A DNA stretch of 64,000 bases, taken from contig NC_082415.1 of the NCBI RefSeq assembly GCF_004011695.2, positions 1,426,001 through 1,490,000 of the forward strand, given 5' to 3'. Positions 9,433 to 21,224 of the stretch are shown here, one piece after another (position 1 is the first letter of the stretch; every line of letters starts with the position of its first letter). Position numbers and translations under genes: made by a program. This DNA comes from Ascochyta rabiei (lineage: Eukaryota > Ascomycota > Dothideomycetes > Pleosporales > Didymellaceae). The notes under the pieces are model-generated. The model made no database searches, had not been told where the DNA came from, and was given only the letters and a program-made list of their open reading frames with translations.

Positions 9433-11790
9433 CAACTGCCTGAGCTCCTTAATCTCCACCTTCACCACAAGCTCATTCCTAGCACGCTCAGACTACTACT
9501 ACTTGCCATTAGCAACCCCGCCATGCTCCACGTAATTCTCAAGCTTCCCAAAGCCCTAGCGCTAGACTCAACGCGAAGATATTGTACACCAAAGCGAAAC
9601 ACACATTCATCTTCGTCTGTCTAACAACACTCTCGGAAATCGCGAACAGCGCTACGAGAGCACGTAGATCCCACGAGACGATGATTACACTCCCCGAACC
9701 GACGAGGTAACCCTGTGTCCGCGAGATGGAGATGCCAACATGCGCTGCAGCCTGCGCAGGCGCATCGTTCACCTCGTCACTGACCATGGCGACGTGATGA
9801 CTGTGTGCTTGCAGTTCTTTCACATGCTCGACTTTGTCGTGTGGGAGAGCGTGGGAGGCGAGCAATTGAACTCCAAGGACGCTGGAGATGCGTGCAGCTT
9901 CTCCTCAGTTATCGCCGGTGAGCACTGAGACTTGGCGCTTTGATTGTAGAAGCTTGGTGACGATGGAGGATGCATTGGGTCGGACGGTGTCAAGGATATC
10001 AAGGGAGCCAGCGTAGCTTCTGGAATAGGTGGTATGGACTCTCGAAGCTGCTGGGTTTTTGCTATCCTGAGAGTGAGGTACGCTGATAGATACCGTTCGT
10101 TGAGAGGAAGGATGCGTGACCTACGTACACCACTATCCATTCATCTGAATGTCTTTTGACCTCGCAGCTCATCCTTATCCCAAGAACACGTTGGTATTTC
10201 CTGATTTCTGGTACTGCGCGCTGCGATATGTCTCGTTGGACATTTGACACTGTCCATTTGAAGACCGCGCTGGCTACGGGGTGAACGCGTGCTTCATTAA
10301 ATTCTGCGGCCGCAAGAAGCCTAAAACACAACTGGCGATCAAGCTTCAAGTCCTCACCTAGAAACAGTAAGGCGACCCTCTGTCAGTGTGCCTGTTTTGT
10401 CCAGTATGATGTGTATGGTGGACGAGAGGACGCGCATAGTCTTAATCCCGCCCCCAAGTAGAATTACCTGTGAGTGTGAAATCTCTACTAAGAGCATCAG
10501 CTGACCTTCATAATATCTCACTGTTCCTGCGAGGATCGCTTACCTATACCTGCCACAGCAGCAGATGGAGTCACAAGCCCAATATCGCAGGGGCAGGCGG
10601 CAGCTAATATCGTTGCTGCTCTTTCAGTAGCAGCAATCGGAGCCTCCATTCAAGATGTGAACTAGGGTCTTCATATTTTCGCGAAGAATGCCGCAGCAGC
10701 TAACCACATCACTCCAGAGACGAAATATCTCATCACAACATCTAGAGACTCTGTACCATCCATTCGCTGCTCCGAAGCTGCTGTCAAGCCTTTGATAGCT
10801 TTTGCTAGACATTATTCGGATTGTTCTAGGGCAACTGTGACACGAAGCCGGCTAGAAAGATTCCTCGTTCCCACAAGAAGCAGATCGCCTACACTCTTCA
10901 CGACAGGGAGAGTTTCTCTAGTAATTGTTGATTCGTTGACCGCAGAATTTCCTTCCAGTACGTAGCAGTCGCAAGGAACCGTAGCTTGTAGTTCTATGAA
11001 AACATCATCTCCTTTCTCAGCAGTGATGCCGGGACACACATGTGCTTGAATTGTCAGCACATTTCTGCTCTTAATGAGCGGCCCACCAACATTGCTATGA
11101 GTGAGTTCGTACATCTCAATCTCAGCCTAAAGCTCATACAATGCAGCAGGATTGCGGTTGCTTTCTTTTCTCGACACTGCCTCGAGGTGTTTGCCTGCGA
11201 GAACGACGATAGTCAGAAACGAACCAGACAATTCTTATGCCAAGCTCTGATGGTATTGCTTGAGGCAAATCTGCAAAAGCGCTAACCCAAGTCCCAGGAG
11301 AAAAGAAGAACTCAAGAGAGTTTCTATGGTCGCTCTTCGCCAGCCATGCTGGGACCAGGCCCGCAGGTGCATGGGCCAGGCATTCATGATTTGAACCTTG
11401 GCTGCTAACAAGAGCGTCGCATAAGCTGAAATGCCATGGAAGTGTGCAAATAACGCAGAGTTATTTCTTATTGTTGGCAGATGCTCAAGGCCTTGAGTGA
11501 TTGTTGAGCAAACGCTAGCAGACGAGAGAGCTGGCTTCAGTTCCAGCAACTCGGTCAACTGGCTCAGGCGCCCCATCATCTCCTTTGCACTCTGTCCCGC
11601 GCTAGTCACCTCTCTCTTTCACAGCCGTGAGTAAATTCTCCGGCATGATTGCAGAGGTATCGTAAGAGACGGTAGCGCGGCCTATTGCAAGTGATACACT
11701 GGCTATGTGCACTCCAGGGAGTCCTTCCAGTTGCTGAACAATGCTTGAAGTACAGGCGCTACAGATTATGCCCCTGATTGGAATGTGGTA
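9433..11790 (-). pseudogene. Decayed copper-type P1B ATPase
   Basis: Read on the minus strand, fragments in several frames appear in the order of a heavy-metal ATPase. First is an HMA domain with a CSAC metal site (11752-11763) and EGLPGVHIASVSL. Next come a transmembrane block with KEMMGRLSQLTELLE, an actuator segment PCDCYVLEG..VNESTITRE, and a membrane Cys-Pro-Cys motif (10588-10596). Then come the phosphorylation loop DKTGTLTEG (10387-10401), an EARVHPVASAV segment, a hinge read as VSDEVNDAPA, and a last helix ending at 9433. Stops and frameshifts separate these blocks, for example a frameshift after the HMA domain near 11610 and stops near 10660. Key glycines are changed (TGE to TRE, GDGxND to SDEVND), as G-to-A change would give. 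Such pumps export Cu(I) or load it into the secretory pathway; this copy cannot. Confidence 0.78.
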
Positions 11791-13855
11791 AGTCTAACTC
11801 TGGTCTTCCATTGCCTGTCAGCGGAAGCGCAAGACCCACATTCGTCATCGTTGTATTTTATTTGTAGGAAACTAATGTCGAGTGCATCGTATATCTTGAT
11901 CAGCTGATTCATGATGAAGTCTGTTAAGATACAGCACGCCAAATTGTCGGCATTTGTTGATTTAGGCCAAAACGCGTCGTCTGTCATGGCACAGTTAGGG
12001 CGGGCGACGGGTACAGGGTATGGAGAAGTGGGCTGTGGCCGAGGAAACAGCTCCCCAAAATTAGTACTCAACAGCCGTGACAACATAGCAGTTACACTAA
12101 CGATCGACCCCTACTCATGTCTGCAAACTGCATAATACTTCCCTGGATCCTCAAATGAAGATTTCTGGTACTGCGCTGTGAGTTCTCTTGGTTACCCTGC
12201 AGTTGTTCCCCACTTCGAGCAGTGCTACAGTGCCGCGGAATTTGGCTGCCCTGACTCGAGCGCTTCGAATGTAAATGGAGACGGGAAAGCTTGGCCAATT
12301 TTCTGCTCGCACGATGACTGGTCCCTTCAGTCCAAGGTGCATAACCTTTATTGTTTCGTTGAGTCGTCATATTCTAGTCACCGTGTTCTTACTTCCGACG
12401 GCTCAACAAGAAGGGCGAAAAATATCAACTTCATCATACCCTGCTTTGCTCCCTGTGAAGCTAAGATCTACTGACCAAAAGGTCTTGAAAAACACTAGCA
12501 CTGTCGAACGCTGAAGCATGATGTCCTCAACTGTAACATCAACACTCACGTCCACAAAGAAATCATCTTAAAATGGTGCTGCAAGTTCTGCAGGAAAGCT
12601 GCCCCTAGAAAGCTTCAATGTCGAAGGCCATTATACATCTCATGATGATTAATTATGCTGACAGTACAAGATGTCTTGATATCGCGCCAATGCGGCAAAA
12701 GTAGCACCAAAAATTATCACCAAAGACGCAAAATGGTCCAGTACGCCTTCTTCGTCGCCGCTGGGCTTGCCACTTTCTACATGATCGAAAAAAGAGATCT
12801 TCGTTGGAGGTGTAAAGCTGAACATACGCGAACTACACAGTAGATCGTTCATCTTTCCTGATCCTTTGAGGTCTTGCGGTTCATCTTTGCTCCTATAGTA
12901 GTAGCTAGCACCGCCTTAGATTAATCGAGCGTGCTGAGATTATCTGACAGAGTGCCGCTGTGTTTTGTCTGAAGCTGTCCTGCGTAACACGAGAGGATCG
13001 CATAGACTCTGATCAGGCTTTCGCCGGGAAAGGCATGGACAAGTGTCTCGAGAGGAGAGAGCAGATGAAACGACTTTAACCTACCTGAGCTCAAGAAGCT
13101 CGTCGGGTTTGTGTCAGGTGCGTCTGGCTGGCCAGTTGACAGCAGTGGAAGGGACCCTTTGCAAGCGCGAGGTCACAAGGTGATCAGGCAGCTCACCTTT
13201 GTGGGTTTGAAGGGTAAGAACTCGTACCAAATTGCTCTCATCGTTGTTTTATGACGTTGGTTGTATGGTTCTCGGTTGTTTTGGCTCGATTCTGGCTCTG
13301 GTATAAGCTAGGCGTAGTCTTTTCCTCTCTCGTTCTATGATTTCTTGTTTTATACTGGGCTATGGTTTTTTGGCTTTTGTTTTTTGTTTGGACAATCTGC
13401 TGTATGTTAAGTCAACTAGCTCAGCTGCTATATGTACTCCGTGGCTGGCATGGCACGAATCTTACCTGAAGCCGCAGAACTTGTCGAAGCCCAGGTCGGA
13501 ACTCGTGCATACGTGCCAGAAAATGGATCCATCTAGGTGCTGCTCATTCCCAGAAATCATTTATTCTGGCGGTCGAGCTATGATTTCTAAGGTCCTAAAG
13601 CGGGCTGATCTTGTTCAGGGTTTCTTAGTAATATGTTAGAAACAGTTGCATAGATTTTTGATGTCTCAATGGAGTGGGCGTGCACGTGAGATCTCTGGGG
13701 AGCACGACAAATACACTACACTTTGTGTCTGACATATTACTCTTCTTAGTGTTATGGTTCTTTTCTAACCTACCTAAGGCTCGTCTGATTGAATTATCGG
13801 CCACTACTTTTCGAGCATAAGATTATTGCATCCGGTCAGGAGACAGTAAGACAGA
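11791..13855. other. Gene-poor region, unassigned fragments
   Basis: Probable upstream remains of the decayed ATPase gene up to about 12,560 (a minus-strand VDVSVDVTVED run is seen near 12,530-12,560), followed by non-coding sequence. I cannot name any other gene here. Confidence 0.35.
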
Positions 13856-15656
13856 TTATCTTCGGAGAGTAGGCGCAAGATCTATAAATGTCTGCAGTGC
13901 CTTCTCTCTCCACGTATCAGGTGTAGTGTAATCACCAGATACTGCGCTTAGAACTATGTTGGTAGCGTTTGTAATGGAATAAGTGGGCCAATGAACCACA
14001 TTAGGTACTGCAGTATTGTTAGCATAGTGTTCTAATAGACATAATAGGAAACTGTCTTGTCGGTTATAACTTACTTCCATGATGATTAGGCGTTTTGTGA
14101 ACAAAGAAACTTATCCACATCCGACTCATGTGCTTGGCAAGACGACGGAGCACTTCATTCTGCGGCGAGCCAGAAGTTCCAAGCGGGCTGACTGAGTAAC
14201 CAAGGCCTTCCAGGTTACCAAACGCAAAGCAAACGTCAGAAAAATGAGCTGATCCGGCGATTGCGGGGTCCAGATTTGCTGGTACAGTGTCGAATAGATA
14301 GCTATAGCTAGGTACTCCATGTTTGGACCACATCTGATTTGTGAACCGTCTGCCTGCCGTAAAGAGGAGATCTCCAATCCAAAGGGTGCTTTTGCCATAG
14401 AATGCACCATATCCAGGTCCAGGATTAGCGGAAATTGTTCCCAAGCCACCGATCGAATTGTCGAAGATTTCATCCTTATATTCATCACTCCATGATCTGA
14501 GCATGGCTTGGGGGAGCGTTTGTCCGGGGTTATGTTCCTGGATAAAGGAGAAAAAATCGGTTTCAGTTGTTACGCCCGTAGGGCGGAATAGTCTCAGGAA
14601 AGCCGAGCCTTCGTTTCGGTTGGTTCCAATCAAAAGAGGAACCTTTCGGAACGCGCCCTTAGCGAGAAGCTTAGAGCTGTAGTCTTCTACGAGATCTCCA
14701 TCGAGTATAGGATAAGGGGTGACAAAGCTGTTTAGACCATTGAGAGCAGCAGCAGGTACACTTCTTAAACAGGCTAAAGCGTCCGTAGCAGCTGTGCAGT
14801 TTGCATGTCCCAGCGTATTCTGAAATTCTTGGCGCCTTTGGGTGGCGTTGGTGAAGGCATTGTAAGAGTAGGGGCCTCCACTGTGGGCTATGGCAGCATG
14901 GAACAGTCCAGAGTCCCTACCTCCATGTGCAATTAGGTGGAAGCCAACGGAAGCAGCGCCTGCCGATTCGCCGAAAATTGTTACATGATCTGGATCACCG
15001 CCAAACTTCGATATATTCTCTTGAATCCAAGTGAGAGCCATCCGTTGATCGTGGATCGCAATGTTCGTATCTCCAGTTTGCTCCAAGACTGGACCAGCCA
15101 TAAGGCCAAAGATACCGAGGCGGTAATTGAAACTGACAAAGATAATGCCGTTACCCATCTGAACAGACTCCTGAACCAAGAATGACCCATTGTATCTTTG
15201 ATCGGCTGAACCCCCCTCAGAGTAACCACCACCATGAATCCAAACTGCAACGGGTAACTTTGCTTTCCCCGGCGTGTGCGCAGGTCGTACGATGTTCAGT
15301 GTGAGACAGTCTTCGCTCATCGGTCCAGTGTTATTCTGGCTGAACCCGGCTAATCTAATCGATACCCCATAGCACCAGGATCCGTATTCGTGAGCTGCAC
15401 GTACACCTTCCCAGGCATCAGCACGCTGGGGCCGACGGAAACGGAGATCGCCGACTGGAGGTTTGGCGTATGGTACGCCAAGAAAGAAATCTTGATCGTA
15501 GGCTTCACTGAAGACACCCTCGAGTGTGCCTGTCTTCAGTTTTACGGAGATGTTGGACGATGGTACTCCTCGTATTGGTATGTGGGCCGTATTCGCATAA
15601 CACAGGAGTAGCAAACCTACTCTGATAATTGAAGAAAGGGCTGAGCGAGAGGACAT
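13856..15656 (-). CDS. Secreted type B carboxylesterase (one intron)
   Basis: Exons, minus strand: 15656-14075 and 14007-13856; total 577 aa. The intron 14074-14008 has a GTAAGT donor, GCTAAC branch point and CTGCAG acceptor, and the join keeps frame. The N-terminus has a basic start and hydrophobic run (about residues 11-24), a likely signal peptide. The alpha/beta-hydrolase fold of the carboxylesterase/cholinesterase family is complete: an oxyanion-hole HGGGY, nucleophile elbow GESAG (Ser231), acid in GTNRNEG (Glu349) and His471 in the SAHFSD segment. Several N-x-S/T sites fit a secreted protein. It hydrolyses carboxylic esters; the natural substrate cannot be read from sequence. It is one of two intact genes in the decayed compartment. 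The ATG chosen is the one before the signal peptide. Confidence 0.9.
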
Positions 15657-15939
15657 GGCGAACGATCAAGAATGCACTGGCCTATTCTCTTTTGTTAGAA
15701 TCCTTCTCCGCCTTTTATAGCTATCCATGGCGCTTAAGCATTATGAATTACTCAGCTGCGACCAGTCGGTCATCGACAAAATGGAGACCTATTCTATGGC
15801 GTGCAATCAGACTATTGGCCCTGTCCTGATCAGCAAGATCTCGATCGTCTCGTCGGTCCGTGTAAAACAAGGGCTCTTAGATTTACAGGCACAACTCTTG
15901 TGACACAAAAGTGCGCCTATCCGGCCCGTCTTCTGGTCC
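15657..15939. other. Upstream region of the carboxylesterase gene
   Basis: Short promoter region between the esterase start and the inverted-repeat element. No motif I would name. Confidence 0.35.
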
Positions 15940-15984
15940 TACCGTGTCCGTGCGCGTGATGCGCGGATTCGCATAATGCGCACC
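15940..15984. repeat. Left arm of 45-bp inverted repeat (partner 19896-19940)
   Basis: The 45 bases are the inverted complement of 19896-19940 with three mismatches, all transitions. The two arms bound a 4001-bp segment that contains the AIM9-like kinase gene and a transposase relic. Confidence 0.7.
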
Positions 15985-16385
15985 TGACCACTTTTCCACC
16001 TATAGAAAACTAAGGCTACATAGCCACTTACAATAGCTATTATTATAAGATTATATTTTTTAGTTGTAATTATTTACTTATTAAAAAGATATAACTACTA
16101 TTAAATTTCTACTAGTAATTTAATATTACAGCTACAGCAGGTGGTAATATTTAAGGTAGCTAGAGGCCGTAACAGGGGACTACGTCTACAGACAAAGCTG
16201 TAACGTTAAGTTACTAGTGAAATTTAAATAGAATTTCTTTACTTATAAGTTATTAATTACTAGTACACGATAGGATCTTATAATACTAGCTATTATAGGT
16301 AGTTATACAGCCTTGTCTATTTTTAAGCGTTAAGGTGGTTTCTAGGCGTTGCGCGACTCCAGGCGCTGCGCGCACGGACACGGTA
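15940..16385. mobile_element. MITE-like element with TA-CCGTGTCCGTGCGC ends
   Basis: The left end TACCGTGTCCGTGCGC (15940-15955) is exactly inverted at 16370-16385, giving a 446-bp AT-rich insert with 16-bp perfect and longer imperfect terminal inverted repeats. TA at both edges fits the TA target duplication of Tc1/mariner elements. The interior has no coding frame. An alternative pairing, with 19896-19940, is described separately. Confidence 0.6.
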
Positions 16386-16502
16386 ATTGGCTGTTGGGCC
16401 GCGCCCGTGCACTAGTCTTTGCGACTCTTCGCATCATCACTTCACATTTCATCGCCATCTGTCAGGACTCAGATCCCGAACAGAAGACCAACTAGTCCTA
16501 GC

Positions 16503-18373
16503 ATGAGGAGAACTTGTTTCGATATCTTGAAGCCTTACTCTATCTCACATGCCTGCTTTGGCCTACGGCAGAAACTATCCACCACTCGGCAGATGGCACT
16601 GCATTCGACGAGGAAAACACCACAAGCCGGCAAGGTATCATCGAGTATCAGCGACCTAGAACATATTTTCTATAATTACACATCTGGTAGATGGTTGTAA
16701 GTAGCTAATGAACCTTGATATTTCCAAACTTGAGTTGATAGGTCGAAACCACCGCAGGTACAACGAGCGTTTGCGTCTCTCTGAGAGGCGACGTCATTTT
16801 GACATCCATGAGCTCTGTCAGGCTGTTGCTAAGTCTGTCGGTCGTTCCACTGATGACATCACTATCTTCGCAAAAATTGCTGAAGGTGGTTCCTATTGTA
16901 TCTTTGAAGTAACATTTCAAGATAGGATGGATGTGATTGTGCGAATTCCATATCCTTCTACAATACCTCGAGAATACGGTATCGTCAGTGAGGTCGCTAC
17001 AATGGAATATCTACGTCTGCATGGCGTTCCAATCCCAAAGGTCTTCGACTGGTGTTCATCGTCGGACAACCCAGTCCGGTCTGAATATATCATCATGGAA
17101 AAGGTTCAGGGTAAGGAATTGGAACATACTTGGTATACGATGACGGCAAATGATAGAATGAATGTCGTGGAGAAGATTGTCGATATAGAAAGGATGCTAT
17201 TTGCGATACGATTCCCTGCCAGTGGCAGCATATACTTTAAAGACTTCTTGGATACCCAAACTACGACAATTGACCTGCCCTTGGCTGTCAATCGTGGCAA
17301 AACGGATAGGTTTTGCATTGGGCCTTCCACTGAATTTCTTTGGTGGTATCAAAGACGAGACGAACTGGCCGTCAATCGAGGACCTTGTAAGACACCAACA
17401 CTCAGTATTCCGTTCGCTCACGATTAACTGGAAGGATGTAGGGGAAACGCCCAAGGATCTATTGGAGGCAGTTGGCCATAGAGAATTGGCCTGGTTGCAA
17501 AAGTTCGGCAAGCAACGTTTCCCCCGTGAACCGCTCTATAGAGAATTCTACGATCATCAAGAAGTCGACCCGCAGGTGCAAGTAGACAGCTTAAGGGATT
17601 ACCTCAAGGTTGCTGCACACATTGTTCCCGAAGATCCGGAGTTATGTCAACCAACGATTCGTCACCTAGATCTCTCACCGAGCAACATCCTTGTCTCTGA
17701 ATCTGGCGACATTACTGGAGTGATCGACTGGCAACATAGCACCATACTTCCGATATTTCTGCAAGCCAAGATTCCCAAGCATTTTCAAAACTATGGAGAT
17801 AACGATTCAGAAAGTTTCCGACGTCCAGAGCTGCCTACGAATTTTGATCTTCTAGAGCAGAGCGAGAAGGCAAATGAGTTAGAGCTCTATCGCCGACGAC
17901 AGCTCCACTATTTCTACCTGGGATATACCAGTACCAACAACAAGCCTCATTTTCATGCAATGGGAAAACATGACCTTATTGTACGAAGCCGACTCTATGA
18001 CACTGCTGGCAGACCGTGGGAAGGCGATAACGCATCACTCAAAGCGGAGCTAGTACAAATGTCGACTTACTGGCCCGATATTGCTATTTCGGCAATGAAA
18101 GAAGCTAAGTTTCCTGTCAAATATCCTGACGCAGATGTCGCAGACTGCCTCAATATCGACGCAAAGCAGAAGATTGCGGATGCACAAATGCAGCGATTGC
18201 GCGACTTCATTGGAGTGAACATTGACGGATGGGTGCCGAAGGAATCCTATGAAGAGGCGAGGGAGAAAGAACGATATACCAAACAGCAGATGCTGGAAGC
18301 TGCGGAGACGGAGGAGGAGCGGAAGGAGTTAGATGAATATTGGCCCTTCCAGGACCACGAAGAGTTGGATTAA
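16503..18373 (+). CDS. AIM9-like phosphotransferase (aminoglycoside-phosphotransferase fold)
   Basis: Three exons: 16503-16696, 16758-17386, 17442-18373, giving 584 aa. Both introns (61 and 55 nt) have GTAAGT/GTAAGA donors and restore conserved family text: YTSGRWL-YNE at the first join and NRGP-WETP at the second. The N-terminus (MRRTCFDILK..., basic, few acids) resembles a mitochondrial presequence, as in yeast Aim9. The kinase-like core has a Gly-rich FAEGG-like loop (IAEGGSYCIFEV), the IIMEKVQG hinge, the catalytic loop HLDLSPSN (His349, Asp351) and the metal-binding VIDW (Asp370). Fungal genomes hold expanded families of these; substrates are mostly unknown. The C-terminal 100 residues are charged and helical. 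The gene looks intact although it sits among decayed repeats and between 45-bp inverted repeats. Confidence 0.85.
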
Positions 18374-18629
18374 GGTCACCAAAGGTCGATGTCACAGTAC
18401 CATACATTGCAAGTAATGCTACAGTGAGGTGCCGAAAGTCTGTTCGCGCAGGCGCACGAGCCACCACACCAACACTGTGATCTCAACTCTCAAGTAGAAC
18501 AACTCCACACATCGTGGACGTATTTGCATGATTAAAGTATTTGCATGATTTTTAATACACTTAATATTGAGTCTGACAGCCTTTCGTCTGTCTGACAGTT
18601 TCCAGGCGTTGTGGCATTGATGTAATTAG
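18374..18629. other. 3' flank of kinase gene with short direct repeat
   Basis: A direct repeat of GTATTTGCATGATT occurs around 18520-18555, followed by AT-rich sequence leading into the transposase relic. Confidence 0.35.
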
Positions 18630-18890
18630 TTGATGAATTAGGTTTGGCAGCCTATGCCTTGTGCAAGCCCTGTTTGAATGCTTCCTACTCGGCTTCAGGG
18701 CCTTCTATATATTCAAACTTAGGGTGAAGCTCGTAGTGTTTCCCTTTAAGTGCCTAATAGAGCTGTTTAATAGGGTTAAGGTCTGGAGAATATGGCGGCC
18801 AGTTAACAGTAGCTACACTGTGAACCTCTGACTACTCTCAAGGGCGATTCAGTGTAGGTAGGTGCATTATCCTGCACAAACTACTCGCCT
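18630..18890 (-). pseudogene. Tc1/mariner-type DDE transposase fragment
   Basis: Minus-strand translation, with one frame change, gives FVQDNAPTYT followed by VNWPPYSPDLNPIKQLY and a KGKHYELHP segment. These correspond to the second and third catalytic blocks (QDNAP with its Asp; WPPYSPDLNPIE) of Tc1/mariner transposases. Several TAG stops sit where Trp or Gln codons are expected, and the last acidic residue of the DLNPIE box is read as Lys. The copy is inactive; only about 260 bp are recognisable. Confidence 0.65.
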
Positions 18891-18959
18891 GGTCTGTAGT
18901 ATGGTAGGAGACCTTCTTCTAATGCCTACAGGTAACTCTGAGTTGTATATCTACGTCGT

Positions 18960-19536
18960 TGTGCAGATTGATTGCGACTCATCACCACTGGAAACCAAGA
19001 CCACAGCTCTATACTTGACTTGCGAAGCGTTAAAACTTCATTAGCTTTGGCCAATACATTGAGAGACCTCTTCCCGCGTACAGACGGCACCAACGCTCGT
19101 GGACGACGGGCTGCGCTTTGAGTCAAGGAGAAAGTGGAGCAGAGCAGGGAGGTGCAGAATTGGCAGGGCGGCTGAGACGGAATCGTGTGAAGCAACGCGA
19201 AGAGATTAGAGTGTTACCTCTTGATCAGCAATCCCATTGCGGCCCTTATCGATTGCCCCTTTTCCTTGTACAGGTGCTGTAGATTTGGGTAAAACGACTA
19301 TCTCAAAGCAAATGAAGCCTTTTTTTAAAGGCGGATGCTCGTTTCATAAGCTGGAACTCTTTAAAGCTGTGATATTCGAAAACATCGTTGTTGGAGCTGA
19401 GATAACTAGACAAGAGGATTGAAGTGAAAGAATTAATCCGGTTCCTTGTCTAATTATTCAAGTAAAGAATTAAGCCTATACACGTTGCTGCCTACGCCCT
19501 ATTCTAAAAGTGTAATCAGTCTAATTACCTAGTCTA
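18960..19536. other. Decayed AT-rich sequence
   Basis: No supported gene. Part of the segment enclosed by the 45-bp inverted repeats. Confidence 0.3.
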
Positions 19537-19731
19537 TGTAAAGCACTGGTCCCTTAAAGGGTTTAAGTTAGAGCTAACTATCTAAGAGTTATTTTTCTTA
19601 TGCCTTTATACCTTTAATTACAGGGAAGAATTAGAAGGTGCTAACTAGGATACAGGACAGAAATGGGATATAAAGGCACCAAGTTGGATAAGAGTTAGGG
19701 GAAGAACCCTTTAAGGAACCGGTGCTTTACA
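19537..19731. mobile_element. 193-195 bp MITE with ~26-bp inverted ends
   Basis: GTAAAGCACTGGTCCCTTAA (19538 on) is repeated in inverted orientation at 19705-19730. The arms match at about 24 of 26 positions and both differences are transitions. The interior is AT-rich and non-coding. No clear target-site duplication is visible. Confidence 0.6.
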
Positions 19732-19895
19732 GTTTTAACGTTAACTGCACAACACTATACTTGTTTGCAATTACTAAATAGCTAAATAGCTAAATTGTTG
19801 CCTATGTTTTAGGGCATCTAACTCTGCAAGGGAAGCGTCTATTAATATTGTGGCGTTGAGTTATGTAGGGGTGAAGTTGAGTGCAATATGATGGG

Positions 19896-19940
19896 GGTGC
19901 GCATCACGCGAATCCGCGCATCACGCGCACGGACATGGTA
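19896..19940. repeat. Right arm of 45-bp inverted repeat (partner 15940-15984)
   Basis: Inverted copy of 15940-15984 ending in GGACATGGTA, with TA at the edge. It also shares its last 16 bases, with one transition, with 16370-16385. Confidence 0.7.
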
Positions 19941-21224
19941 GATTGGACATGCATCCGTTAGGTGTTAACCTCTCAGTCTACAGGTGCTTCCAACGTAAAG
20001 CATTGAAGGTTTCTTCGCCAAAACCCCCTTTTAGTATCATAGCTACTTACTGTTTACCTCTACCAATGTTTAACCTTCTCTCCTTGTAGTCCCTTGCAGA
20101 CTTGCTATTCTTGTTGGAATTGGAGTTGAAAGTTGATACATTAATTAGAACCGGAGTTCCCAGCTTATAAGCTATTTACTAGTAAACACACTAAGGGGTC
20201 ATCGCTACCCAATGAATGGATATTCCTTCCCCCACTGGGAACCACCTTCCATCAATTCTTACCCTTCCGCATTATCGTGAGACACAAGAATGATCATGTA
20301 ATTGCAGATATGATACATCTACTTACGGCTTCAACCACAATGCTCAGAGCATTCCGCGAAGTACAAACAACCTTGTAGAAGCTTATGAAATGCGCCACCC
20401 ACCCGCTTCAACGAATTTTCGGGATTGAGTAGCTCGACATTCAATGCATGTCAATAACATCTCCACAGTCATTACAACCGGATATCAATAGGCCACGTCT
20501 TTGCGGAACAGGTGAATCATCATCGAGTTATAAAAATACCCGTCTTCTCCAAACTGGAGCTTAAACTCACGCATTTCGTTACGAACAGGATGGTTATGAG
20601 AGCTTTGCAGGCGGAAGGGGTAGTTTTAGTATTGTTGCAAACAGTAACGTCCAACGAGCCACACCGAGAGGAGATTGCAGATTGCTGCGAAGACAAATCT
20701 AGAGGTTCATTAAGTTAGAGATCCGAATGCTGGGCATTGTTCAACCCACCAGTATTTCCTCGAGAAGTCGTTTCCTCGATATCCTTCGATTTCGTTCCGT
20801 ATCCGAATCGAGATTGAATCTTGTATTCGTCGAAATGAAAGATTCAACAGCCGCTATTGCCACAGGTTGTTTGGCAAAACGCAAAGACAATGTGCCAACC
20901 CCTGCTTCTCTTCCATAGAGCCTCGGCAACATCCTGCAGCCACCTTCCAAATTTGGCTGCTCGGTTCCATGTTGATTGGAACAGCACCTTCCTGTTGGGT
21001 AAGATCTATCTATACTCAGAATCTGATTGGATCCGTTCGAGGATCTCCGCATTGTCACGTACAGCCTCTAGAGTTGTGTTTCCGGATGGAGATGAGCTGG
21101 GAACGGGTAGAGGCGACGGCAGTTGGTGCTAATATACCCTCTACTTCCTCTTTTCGCTAATAAATATGCTATTTCTTGCTACTTCGAAGTTTTTAGGAAG
21201 AAATTTGAGAAGCCTACACTCGAG
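19941..21224. other. Intergenic region before the secreted esterase
   Basis: Short frames only (for example plus-strand 20727-20918) with no recognised family. Read as non-coding. Confidence 0.4.

Noticed and set aside
12092..12852. Open minus-strand frames upstream of the ATPase pseudogene
   Set aside because: No second HMA domain or other motif could be recognised; kept as unassigned.
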